Source: AP-15 sp963781215 (GTDB taxonomy: Bacteria > Pseudomonadota > Alphaproteobacteria > ATCC43930 > CGMCC-115725). From it: DNA of 64,000 nucleotides. Each line of letters begins with the position of its first letter. Position 1 is the first letter of the stretch. Below the pieces are notes generated by a model. It was not told the origin of the DNA. It did not search any database and saw only the letters and a list, made by a program, of their open reading frames with translations. Where the stretch lies: assembly GCA_963781215.1 (NCBI GenBank), contig CAWAFE010000028.1, positions 186,001-250,000 of the forward strand, given 5' to 3'. A program made the translations under genes and the position numbers. This document shows, piece by piece, positions 48,976-56,883 of the stretch.

Positions 48976-50061
48976 CTAGGCCTCGGCAAAGCGCACGACC
49001 GCAATCGGCGGCAGCCGCATTGCCGGCATTGTCCAGGACTGGCCGGCATCTTCGGACAGCCACAGGCCGCCGGTGGTCGAGCCGAAGGCGAGCCGCTCGC
49101 CGCTCGCATCGACCGCGAGCGCGTGGCGCCACACCAGGTCATAGGCGTGCCGTTGCGGCAGGCCTTTGCTCAACACCTCGAAGCTGCGTCCGCCGTCGCG
49201 GGTCCGCGCGACCACCACCTTGCCGTCGACGGCAATGCGCCGCTCGTCCTTGACCGCCGGGACGAACCATGCGGTGTCCGGGTCGCGCGGGTGGGCGACA
49301 ACGGCAAAGCCGAATTTGGAGGGCCGGATCGCGGTCAGCTCGTGCCAGGTGGCGCCGGAATCTTCCGAGCGGAAGACACCGTTATGGTGCTGGCACCACA
49401 TGATCTCGGGGTGTGCGGCGCAGCGCGCGAGCCGGTGGATGTCCTGGGTAATCGGCTCCTCGCGCTGCTCCGGCGGCAGGTATTCGTTGTACATGCCGCG
49501 GTTGATGATGCGCCACGAGCCGCCCTCATCGGTGCTCGCCCACACCCCCGCGGTCGACACGCCGACGCGTATGTCGGCGGGATCGCGCGGGTCGACGAGC
49601 ACGGTATTGATCCCGGGCTGCTCGCCGCCGGCGACGCCGAACCACTGCCGGCGTTCGGGCATCCGCCACAGCGCGTCGTTCAGCGACCACGACGCTCCGC
49701 CATCATCGGAGCGGAAGAGGCCGCCCGGCATCGTGCCCGCCCATAGACGCCCGGATAGGCCACCCGGCTCCAGCGCCCAGATCTTGCCGAGCGACCAGGG
49801 GTGGGGGTCGTCGCCTGCGTCTTGCGGCTTTGGCGGATAGACGGGCACCGCCAGCTCGCCCCATGCCCCAGCGGCGTCCCGGCGCCAGAGCTTTGCTCCG
49901 AAATGCCCGAGGTCGAGCGCAACATAGACCAAGCCTTCATGCGCCAGCACCGCGGAAACAGGATCGCCGAGAAAGCGTATGTCGGCGACCTCCCAAGTGC
50001 CGTTGTTGCGCGACAGCTCAAAGAGGCCCTTGCGAGTTCCGACATGGAGCCGATTTGCCAT
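48976..50061 (-). CDS. BNR/WD40-like beta-propeller protein
   Basis: The product has 361 residues of repeated strands with Asp-box motifs: FRSDDGGASWSLNDAL, WASTDEGGSWRIINRG, FRSEDSGATWHELTAI, ARTRDGGRSFEVLS and LSEDAGQSWTMP. These S-x-D-x-G-x-x-W boxes define sialidase-like and Vps10-like propellers, though no sialidase active-site Arg triad is evident. No signal peptide is visible. The MoaD/ThiS-like gene lies directly upstream on the same strand, with 11 bases between the genes. The start at 50061 (MANRLHVGTRKGL) is preferred. Confidence 0.85.
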   Translation of the reverse strand: MANRLHVGTRKGLFELSRNNGTWEVADIRFLGDPVSAVLAHEGLVYVALDLGHFGAKLWRRDAAGAWGELAVPVYPPKPQDAGDDPHPWSLGKIWALEPGGLSGRLWAGTMPGGLFRSDDGGASWSLNDALWRMPERRQWFGVAGGEQPGINTVLVDPRDPADIRVGVSTAGVWASTDEGGSWRIINRGMYNEYLPPEQREEPITQDIHRLARCAAHPEIMWCQHHNGVFRSEDSGATWHELTAIRPSKFGFAVVAHPRDPDTAWFVPAVKDERRIAVDGKVVVARTRDGGRSFEVLSKGLPQRHAYDLVWRHALAVDASGERLAFGSTTGGLWLSEDAGQSWTMPAMRLPPIAVVRFAEA

Positions 50062-50072
50062 CCATCCCTCCA

Positions 50073-50342
50073 TCAGCCACCGGATAACGCCTGGAAGACA
50101 AAAATCTCGTCGCCCGGACCGACCGGGTCGGTCAGCGCGATGCGGTCCCGGACCGGCCGGCCGTTGATATAGACGGCGACGTGGCGGCGGATCGCGCCCT
50201 GGTCGTCGAGCACATAGCCCCGCAACGCCGGTTGCGTGGCGAAGACGGCGGCCAGGGCCCCGTCCAGGGTGGTGGCCTCGACCTCGGCCGACGGGACGGC
50301 GAGAAAGCGCTCCAGCGCCGGCGTGAACGATACCTTAGGCAT
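50073..50342 (-). CDS. MoaD/ThiS-like ubiquitin-fold protein
   Basis: The product has 89 residues of beta-grasp type. It starts VSFTPALERFLAVPSAEVEA, has HVAVYINGRPVRDRIALTDP in the middle, and ends GDEIFVFQALSGG. The C-terminal Gly-Gly is the site at which E1-like enzymes adenylate sulfur carriers. Neither MoaE, ThiG nor a ThiF/MoeB-like E1 is in the window. The downstream gene codes for a beta-propeller, so this is unlikely to be the molybdopterin or thiamine sulfur carrier. Confidence 0.87.
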   Translation of the reverse strand: MPKVSFTPALERFLAVPSAEVEATTLDGALAAVFATQPALRGYVLDDQGAIRRHVAVYINGRPVRDRIALTDPVGPGDEIFVFQALSGG

Positions 50343-50387
50343 GGCGACCCGGCAGGGGCGGTGGTGGCGAGGTCGTTCCGCTGCCAG

Positions 50388-50798
50388 CTAGCCAGGCTGC
50401 TCGCAATTGACCATCCACGGGGTGCCGAACCGATCGGTGCACATGCCGAAACGCGCGGCCCAGAAGGTCTGCTGGATCGGCATGCACACCGTGCCACCTT
50501 CCGCCAAGGCGTGAAAGATGCGCTCCGCCTCGGCCGGGTCGTCGATGCCGAGGGTCACCGAGAAGCCCTTCATCGGCTCGCGGCGGTCGGGCGGAGCATC
50601 GGAGCCCATCAACACCTTGTCGCCGACGACGAGGCGGGCATGCATGATCTTGCTGCGCCACTCGGCCGGCACGTGCTCCGCCATCGGGCTGCCTTCGTGC
50701 GGGATCATTGCCACGATGTCGCCGCCGAGAACCTGTTGGTAGAATTTGAAGGCCGCCTGGCATTGGCCGTCGAAGGTCAGGTAGGGGTTCAATTGCAT
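50388..50798 (-). CDS. PhnB-like VOC-fold protein
   Basis: The product has 136 residues of the glyoxalase/bleomycin-resistance fold (3-demethylubiquinone methyltransferase-like). The start MQLNPYLTFDGQCQAAFKFY and the block MHARLVVGDKVLMGSDAPPD are family marks; the closing RFGMCTDRFGTPWMVNCEQP carries the usual C-terminal strand. Function is not defined; substrate may be small and toxic. The gene is divergent from marR and shares its operator region, so MarR may control it. Confidence 0.88.
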   Translation of the reverse strand: MQLNPYLTFDGQCQAAFKFYQQVLGGDIVAMIPHEGSPMAEHVPAEWRSKIMHARLVVGDKVLMGSDAPPDRREPMKGFSVTLGIDDPAEAERIFHALAEGGTVCMPIQQTFWAARFGMCTDRFGTPWMVNCEQPG

Positions 50799-50814
50799 CG
50801 GGCCCTCCATTGGC

Positions 50815-50850
50815 TTGACAAGATATGTTGATATCAACATAATGTGGTCA
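50815..50850 (+). promoter_or_regulatory. marR promoter with embedded 18-bp operator
   Basis: A consensus-like promoter is visible: TTGACA at 50815-50820, a 17-base spacer, then CATAAT at 50838-50843. A perfect 18-bp palindrome TATGTTGATATCAACATA occupies 50824-50841 and so fills the spacer and part of the -10 box, as expected for autorepression by a MarR dimer. Transcription would start about 50850, the A of the marR ATG, pointing to a leaderless mRNA. Confidence 0.75.
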
Positions 50851-51296
50851 TGTCAAGCCCCGGCGAGCTCCCTTTCGCGATCACGCATGAGGTTCGCGAC
50901 GCCTGCCTCTGCCTCCATCTACGCCGCGCGGCGCGAGCGGTGGCGCGGCGCTTCGATGCGGCGTTTCGGCCGCTGGCGCTGACCAACGGCCAGTTTTCGC
51001 TGCTGATGTCCCTGAACCGCCCGCAGCCGCCGAGCATCGCCAGGGTGTCCGAGGGTCTGGCCATGGACCGCACCACGCTGACCGCCAACCTGAAGCCGCT
51101 AGAGCGCCGCGGGCTGGTGCAGGTGACCGTCGACCATGCGGACAAGCGTGGCCGCCGGCTGCTGCTGACCCCTGCAGGGCGGGCGATCCTGGCTGCCGCC
51201 GTTCCGATCTGGGAAGAGACCCACGCCGAGATCGAGCGCCTCGTCGCCCGCGCCAGCCCCGATGACCTTCGCGCTGACCTATGCGCGCTGTCCTGA
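50850..51296 (+). CDS. MarR-family transcription regulator
   Basis: The product has 148 residues with a winged-helix fold: GQFSLLMSLNRPQPPSIARV leads into the recognition helix LAMDRTTLTANLKPLERRGL, and VTVDHADKRGRRLLLTPAGR is the wing. It is divergent from the VOC gene. An ATG at 50850 and a GTG at 50844 are both in frame; the promoter position favours 50850. The palindrome directly upstream is the probable self-operator. Ligand unknown. Confidence 0.9.
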   Translation: MSSPGELPFAITHEVRDACLCLHLRRAARAVARRFDAAFRPLALTNGQFSLLMSLNRPQPPSIARVSEGLAMDRTTLTANLKPLERRGLVQVTVDHADKRGRRLLLTPAGRAILAAAVPIWEETHAEIERLVARASPDDLRADLCALS

Positions 51297-51585
51297 CCTT
51301 ATCCCGCGCCTTGATCGGCCCAGTGCGCGGCCGGCGAGGGACGCTTCGGGCGCCAGCCACTGTACAAAAAGCCGGATTCGGCGGCTGCCTCTTGAACTGC
51401 CGCTATCGTTGACGGCGTAAGGCGGCAGTTGCATCGAACGCGGGCAGAAGGGACCGGTCGCCGGCGAAGGATGCCTTGTGTTCCTACAGCTCAGCTATTG
51501 GCATCCGCTTTGCATGCGGGATCAACAACGGCAATAGCTGCGGAGGAGCGCCGGAGCCTACCAACCTTGGGGTCAGAGCAGGCGC

Positions 51586-52668
51586 ATGGAGCTCGGTGTC
51601 TTCATTCCGATCGGCAATAACGGGTGGTTGATCTCCACCACCTCGCCTCAATACACGCCGAGTTTTGACCTCAATCGCGAGATCGTGCACAAGGCCGAGC
51701 GCTTTGGTTTCGATTTTGCGTTGTCGATGATCAAATTACACGGCTTCGGCGGCCCGTCCCGATTCTGGGACTACAATCTCGAATCCTTTACCTTGATGGC
51801 CGGGCTCGCTGCGGTGACGAGCCGTATCCAGCTCTTTGCCACCTGCGCCGTCTTGACGATGCCGCCTCCGATCGCCGCCCGGATGGCAGTGACAATCGAT
51901 TCGATTTCGCATGGCCGGTTCGGCGTCAACATCATTTCCGGTTGGCAACGACGCGAATACACGCAAATGGGGATCTGGCCGGGAACAGACCATTATCGCC
52001 GCCGGTACGATTATTGCGCGGAATACGTCAGCGTCATGCGCGAGTTGTGGGAGAACGGACATTCGGATCTGAAGGGCGATTTCTTCCAGATGGATGACTG
52101 CCGCTGCCTGCCACTGCCGACCGGCAAGATTCCGATCATATGCGCTGCCCAGAGCGATGCCGGCACACGCTTTGCCGCGCAATACGCCGATTACAATTTC
52201 TGCACCGGCGGCGGGGTCAATCAGCCGAATGCGGTGGCGACCAGCGTCGCGCGTCTGGTTCAGGCCACGGCGCAGACGGGGCGCGATTGCGGCGCCCTGA
52301 TCCTGCAGATGATCATCGCCGACGAGACCGACGCCGCCGCGATGGCGAAATGGGAACATTATAAGGCCGGCACCGATCTCGAGGCGCTCGCTTGGCGCGA
52401 TGCCCAGGCCGAGGACGATCCGAGCCAGGACCCGTACGCGCAGCCTAACCGCCGCCGCACCCTCGGCATCGAAAAGCTGCCGACCAATCAGGGGGTGTTT
52501 GTCGGCTCCTACGCCTCGGTCGCGCGCATGCTCGACGAGATGGCGGAGGTGCCGGGGGTGCGCGGCGTGATGCTGACTTTCGACGATTTCGTGATCGGCA
52601 TGGAGCAGTTCGGCACCCGCATCCAGCCGTTGATGCGCAGCCGCGACGGCATGCGCCGGGCGGCCTAG
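51586..52668 (+). CDS. RutA-like flavin monooxygenase
   Basis: The product has 360 residues of the luciferase-like superfamily, very close to pyrimidine monooxygenase RutA: GVFIPIGNNGWLISTTSPQY, HKAERFGFDFALSMIKLHGF, LESFTLMAGLAAVTSRIQLF, then PIICAAQSDAGTRFAAQYAD and VGSYASVARMLDEMAEVPGV. RutA opens uracil at the N3-C4 bond with O2 and FMNH2. None of rutB-G is in the window, so the substrate may differ. It precedes a polyamine-type ABC transporter by 16 bases, which suggests one operon for import and oxidation of one N-compound. Confidence 0.88.
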   Translation: MELGVFIPIGNNGWLISTTSPQYTPSFDLNREIVHKAERFGFDFALSMIKLHGFGGPSRFWDYNLESFTLMAGLAAVTSRIQLFATCAVLTMPPPIAARMAVTIDSISHGRFGVNIISGWQRREYTQMGIWPGTDHYRRRYDYCAEYVSVMRELWENGHSDLKGDFFQMDDCRCLPLPTGKIPIICAAQSDAGTRFAAQYADYNFCTGGGVNQPNAVATSVARLVQATAQTGRDCGALILQMIIADETDAAAMAKWEHYKAGTDLEALAWRDAQAEDDPSQDPYAQPNRRRTLGIEKLPTNQGVFVGSYASVARMLDEMAEVPGVRGVMLTFDDFVIGMEQFGTRIQPLMRSRDGMRRAA

Positions 52669-52684
52669 GAAAAGGAATAAGACG

Positions 52685-53977
52685 ATGACCGAGAGCGGGA
52701 CGAACCGCATTTCCCGACGGCATGTGCTGCGTGGCGCCTCGACCGTGGCCGGGCTCGCCGCGGGGACCGGCATGATCTCCGGCTTCCCGACGATCTGGGC
52801 GCAGGAGGTCAAGGACGTCACCCTGCTACACGCCGGCCCGCCGGTTGCCGCGATCCCGAAGATCGCCGAGCAGGCCACCAAGGATCTGGGCTTCACGATC
52901 AAGATGCAGGCAACCGAGAACACCGATCTGTTGAACCGGTTTCTGTCGCAATCGAGCGCGATCGACGTCGGCGACGTCAGCATCACCTTCATGAAGTATC
53001 TCGTCGGTCGTGACGTACTGCAGGCGATCCCGCTCAGCAAATACAAGTACTGGGACCAGACGCTCCCGACATTTACCAAGGGCGTCTATCCCGACGGCCG
53101 CGAGGCTTCGAAACAGGGGGTGGCGCCCTACAGCGTGCTTTACGCCACCGACGCCAGCGGCCAGAAATTCGCCGGCAGCCCGACCGAATGGCTGACCGGC
53201 ATCCCCACCATCACCAATGCAGACACGTTGGGCGTGCGGCCCGACCTCGTCGAGCGGCCGATCTCGAGCTGGGCCGATCTGATCAATCCCGAATTCAAGG
53301 GCAAGGCGGCGTTGCAGGATCAGCCGACGGTCGGGGTCATCGATGTGGCCCTGGCCCTTGAAGCGCGCGGCGACATCAAATACGGCAACAAGGGAAACAT
53401 GACCCGCGACGAGATCGACAAGACGATCAAGGTCATGATGGACATCAAGAAGGCCGGGCAGTTCCGCTCGTTCTGGAGCACCTTCGACCAGTCGGTGAAT
53501 CTGATGGCATCGGGCGAGGTGGTGATCCAGTCGATGTGGTCGCCGGCCGTCACCGCGGTCAAGACCCGCGGCGTCCCTTGCGTCTATCAGCCGTTGAAGG
53601 AAGGCTTTCGCGGCTGGGGCTACACCCTGGCGCCGATGAAGCATCTGAGCGGGCTCAAACTCGACTGCTTCTACGAATACATGAACTGGTACACCTCGGG
53701 CTATCAGGGCGCCTTCATCGCGCGCGAGGGCTATTACTCGTCGGTGCCGGAGAACGCCAAGAAATTCCTGACCCAGGCCGAGTGGGATTACTGGTACGGC
53801 GGCAAGCCCGCCGCCACCGACATCGTCGACCCCTTTGGCAAGCTAATGGAGAAGGCCGGCGGCGTGCGCGACGGCGGCGCCTTCTGGGACCGTCTGGGCA
53901 ATATCGCCGTGTGGAACTCGGTGATGGACGAGGATCGCTATCTGACCCGCCGCTGGAACGAGTTCATCACCTCATGA
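52685..53977 (+). CDS. ABC transporter substrate-binding protein, Tat-exported
   Basis: The product has 430 residues. The N-terminus RISRRHVLRGASTVAGLAAG is a twin-arginine signal (S-R-R-x-V-L-R), so folding before export is likely. The mature body begins DVTLLHAGPPVAAIPKIAEQ and contains the PotD/iron-binding-type block RPISSWADLINPEFKGKAAL and the closing region FGKLMEKAGGVRDGGAFWDR. Ligand is unknown but may be the substrate of the RutA-like enzyme upstream. Its stop overlaps the first permease gene (ATGA). Confidence 0.88.
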   Translation: MTESGTNRISRRHVLRGASTVAGLAAGTGMISGFPTIWAQEVKDVTLLHAGPPVAAIPKIAEQATKDLGFTIKMQATENTDLLNRFLSQSSAIDVGDVSITFMKYLVGRDVLQAIPLSKYKYWDQTLPTFTKGVYPDGREASKQGVAPYSVLYATDASGQKFAGSPTEWLTGIPTITNADTLGVRPDLVERPISSWADLINPEFKGKAALQDQPTVGVIDVALALEARGDIKYGNKGNMTRDEIDKTIKVMMDIKKAGQFRSFWSTFDQSVNLMASGEVVIQSMWSPAVTAVKTRGVPCVYQPLKEGFRGWGYTLAPMKHLSGLKLDCFYEYMNWYTSGYQGAFIAREGYYSSVPENAKKFLTQAEWDYWYGGKPAATDIVDPFGKLMEKAGGVRDGGAFWDRLGNIAVWNSVMDEDRYLTRRWNEFITS

Positions 53978-54897
53978 CGATCCTGTCGCAAACCGCCGCC
54001 GCGTTACCGCGGCAGGGCCGGCGCGGCTGGGTGCGGCGGCGCCCCGCGCCTTGGCTGGCGTCGTGGTTGCAGGTCAGCCCGTTGGCCCTGATCCTGATCA
54101 TATTGTTCGCCCTGCCGACGGTTCTCTTCGTCGTGGTCAGTTTTTTCGATTATGACCGCACCGGTATCTACCCGGCCTTCATCCTCGACAATTACCGCGA
54201 CCTTCTGACTACGCCGGCGACGATGCGGGTCTATGTCAGTTCGCTGACTTTTGCGGTCATCGTCTGGGCGATCACCCTGTTTGTCGGTTTCAACATCGCG
54301 CATTTTCTGATCTTTCACATCCGTAGCACGACGGTCCGCACGATCTTTTTTCTGCTGTGCGCGATCCCGTTCTGGACGTCTGGGATCATCCGGACGATCG
54401 CCTGGATCCCGTTTCTCGGCCGCAACGGCGCCTTCAACCAGATCATCATGGGCGCCGGACTGACCGCGCAGCCATTGGATTTCCTGCTGTTTTCGAGCTT
54501 TGCTGTGGTTATTACCTACGTCAATCTGTTCACCCTCCTGATGGTCGGGCCGATCGCCAACTCGCTCTCGAAAATCGACCCGGCCCTGATCGAGGCGGCG
54601 CGCGACGCCGGCGCCAGTCGCTGGCGCGTCATGATCGAAGTCATCATCCCGCTCTCCAAAACCGGGATCGCGCTGGGCTCGATCCTGGTCTTCACCCAAG
54701 TCATGGGCGATTTTTTCGTCGTCAAGGCGATGAGCGGCGGCCAGAGCGCCTCGATCGTCTCGGCACTGGCGACCGAAATCGCAGCAATGCAATACCCGCC
54801 CGCCTCGGCGAGTGCCGTGATCCTGGTGATTTTCGTCGCGATCCTCGTCGCCTTGATGATGCGCGTCGTCGACGTCCGCAAGGAATTGGTCAAGTGA
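53974..54897 (+). CDS. ABC transporter permease 1 (PotB-like)
   Basis: The product has 307 residues and six helices. VSPLALILIILFALPTVLFV is helix 1. The coupling loop EAARDAGASRWRVMIEVIIP fits the E-A-A-x-x-x-G motif contacting the ATPase. SGIIRTIAWIPFLGRNGAFN is typical of PotB. The ATG overlaps the binding-protein stop; the second permease follows after 13 bases. Confidence 0.92.
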   Translation: MTILSQTAAALPRQGRRGWVRRRPAPWLASWLQVSPLALILIILFALPTVLFVVVSFFDYDRTGIYPAFILDNYRDLLTTPATMRVYVSSLTFAVIVWAITLFVGFNIAHFLIFHIRSTTVRTIFFLLCAIPFWTSGIIRTIAWIPFLGRNGAFNQIIMGAGLTAQPLDFLLFSSFAVVITYVNLFTLLMVGPIANSLSKIDPALIEAARDAGASRWRVMIEVIIPLSKTGIALGSILVFTQVMGDFFVVKAMSGGQSASIVSALATEIAAMQYPPASASAVILVIFVAILVALMMRVVDVRKELVK

Positions 54898-54910
54898 GGG
54901 GACCGGCGCG

Positions 54911-55765
54911 ATGATGATTGGCGGCCAGAGCCACCAGGCTGGGGCTGGCGGCGGCCGACCCTGGACCTTTTACGCGCTTGCCATGCTGTTCGGGCTGTTC
55001 CTGCTGTTTCTCTACGGCCCAATGCTGGTGATGTACGTGCTGTCGTTCCAGGGGCCCGACGGCGGGGTCACCTTCCCGATGGTCGGGGTCTCGCTCCACT
55101 GGTTCGCCGACATCGTCAAGCCCGGCCAGATGGCCAACATCCCAGGCGCGTTCAGCCGCTCGATCGCGCTCGCCTCGATCGTCAGCCTACTGACGGTAAT
55201 GATTTCGGTGGCAGCGGGTCTGGCCTTCCGCCGCCGGTTTCCGGGATCGGGCCTCTTGTTTTATCTCGCCGTGGCGAGCCTGGTCATGCCGAGCCTCCTG
55301 GTCGGGTTCGGCATCGGGTTGGGGTTCCAGACCCTGGGCTGGAAGCCCAGCCTCTTCACCTCGGCGCTCGGCGCGCAATTGACCTGGACCCTGCCGTTCG
55401 GTCTGTTCGCGATGTTCGCCGTCGTCAACCGCTTTAACCGCTCCTATGAAGAAGCCGCCAACGACCTCGGCGCCAGCCCGTGGCAGCGCTTTGTCCACGT
55501 CACGCTGCCGATCCTGCTGCCTGGCGTCATCGGCGTGGCGATGGGCGCCTTCACGCTCTCCTATGACGAATATGCGCGCACCACTTTAGTAATTGGCGAT
55601 CGCAACACCTTGCCCTTGGAAATCTACGCGCTGATTTCGAGCGCGACCTCGCCGACATTGTTTGCCATCGGCACAGTCACCACCGGGATGTCGTTCCTGC
55701 TGATCGGGCTGACCCTATGGCGGGTTCTTCTTCTACAGCGCCGCCGGGCTGGTGCGCCGCCTTGA
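54911..55765 (+). CDS. ABC transporter permease 2 (PotC-like)
   Basis: The product has 284 residues and six helices. LFLLFLYGPMLVMYVLSFQG begins the core, and the coupling loop is YEEAANDLGASPWQRFVHVT, again E-A-A. Related to PotC. TLSYDEYARTTLVIG in the last loop is a family feature. A GTG-like region separates it from the preceding stop; the ATG at 54911 or the next codon (54914) could be used. Confidence 0.92.
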   Translation: MMIGGQSHQAGAGGGRPWTFYALAMLFGLFLLFLYGPMLVMYVLSFQGPDGGVTFPMVGVSLHWFADIVKPGQMANIPGAFSRSIALASIVSLLTVMISVAAGLAFRRRFPGSGLLFYLAVASLVMPSLLVGFGIGLGFQTLGWKPSLFTSALGAQLTWTLPFGLFAMFAVVNRFNRSYEEAANDLGASPWQRFVHVTLPILLPGVIGVAMGAFTLSYDEYARTTLVIGDRNTLPLEIYALISSATSPTLFAIGTVTTGMSFLLIGLTLWRVLLLQRRRAGAPP

Positions 55766-55800
55766 CGATCACCCACGGCGCCAGCGAGGCGGGAGGCAAC

Positions 55801-56796
55801 ATGCGGGCGGAACCACGCTTCGATGTCGAGCTGGTCGCGGTCACCAAGCGTTACGGCGAAACGCTCGCGGTCGACAATATTTCCCTGCGGATTTCGCCTG
55901 CCAGCTATTGCTGCCTCTTGGGTCCGAGCGGCTGCGGCAAGACCAGCACATTGCGGATGATCGCCGGGCATGAAGCCGTCACCGATGGCGACGTCCTGAT
56001 ACGCAACCGCAATGTTACCGACTTGCCGACGGCGCGGCGCGGGACGGCGATGATGTTTCAGAATTATGCGCTGTTTCCGCACTTGAATTGCCTGGACAAT
56101 GTCGCCTTCAGCCTCAAGATGCGCGGCATCGGCAAGGCCGAGCGCCATTCCCGTGCACGCCAATTTCTGCAGTTAGTGGAAATGGAAGATCTGGCGCCAC
56201 GGTTGCCGGCGCAACTCTCCGGCGGCCAGCAGCAGCGGGTGGCGCTGGCACGCTCGCTGATCACCGAGCCGCAGGTTCTGCTGCTGGACGAGCCGCTCTC
56301 GGCGCTGGACCCGTTTCTGCGCGTGCGCATGCGAGAGGAATTGAAGAGGTTGCAGCGCGAACTCGGTATAACCTTCATCCATGTCACCCACAGTCAGGAC
56401 GAGGCGATGGCGCTGGCCGATCTGATGGTGGTGATGGATGAGGGCCGCATTCGCCAGACCGGTTCTCCGCGCGAAATTTTTGAGCGCCCGGCGAGCGCCT
56501 TCATCGCCCGCTTTATCGGCGGCCACAATGTGCTGCATACGCCGCGAGGCATGGTCGCGATCCGCGCCGATCGTTGCCGGATCGGCCAGGCGGAAAATGG
56601 CGCAGCGTTTTCCGGCCGCGTCGTAGCCGTCGAATATCAGGGCCCGGTCGTGCGCGTGTCGCTGCAGACCCAATCGGGCGAGGACGTCGCGGCTTTATTA
56701 CCGGACAGCATGTATTTTGCTGGTCCGGTACAGCCCGGCGACCCGGCAGCCCTCGTCTGGTCCGATGCCGACGCCCACCGGCTCGATGCCGCCTGA
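55801..56796 (+). CDS. ABC transporter ATPase (PotA-like)
   Basis: The product has 331 residues. Walker A is GPSGCGKTSTLRM, signature LSGGQQQRVALARSLITE, Walker B VLLLDEPLSALD, and the switch His is in FIHVTHSQDEAMAL. A C-terminal TOBE-like regulatory domain begins about residue 240 (FIGGHNVLHTPRGM). It completes the ABC system at 52685-56796. The last gene of the presumed rutA-like operon; a CoA-transferase gene converges on it. Confidence 0.93.
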   Translation: MRAEPRFDVELVAVTKRYGETLAVDNISLRISPASYCCLLGPSGCGKTSTLRMIAGHEAVTDGDVLIRNRNVTDLPTARRGTAMMFQNYALFPHLNCLDNVAFSLKMRGIGKAERHSRARQFLQLVEMEDLAPRLPAQLSGGQQQRVALARSLITEPQVLLLDEPLSALDPFLRVRMREELKRLQRELGITFIHVTHSQDEAMALADLMVVMDEGRIRQTGSPREIFERPASAFIARFIGGHNVLHTPRGMVAIRADRCRIGQAENGAAFSGRVVAVEYQGPVVRVSLQTQSGEDVAALLPDSMYFAGPVQPGDPAALVWSDADAHRLDAA

Positions 56797-56883
56797 ACCA
56801 AGGACGCGTGGAATCGGCTGATCCGTTCTGACGAAGCGCTCGGTCATCCGCTCGAACCCGCTCGACCTGCGCGCCAGAACTCA

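Noticed and set aside
51397..51428. CTGCCGC/GCGGCAG inverted repeat in the gap before the RutA-like gene as an operator or riboswitch
   Set aside because: Short GC stems of this size are expected by chance in this genome, and no known RNA motif is near.
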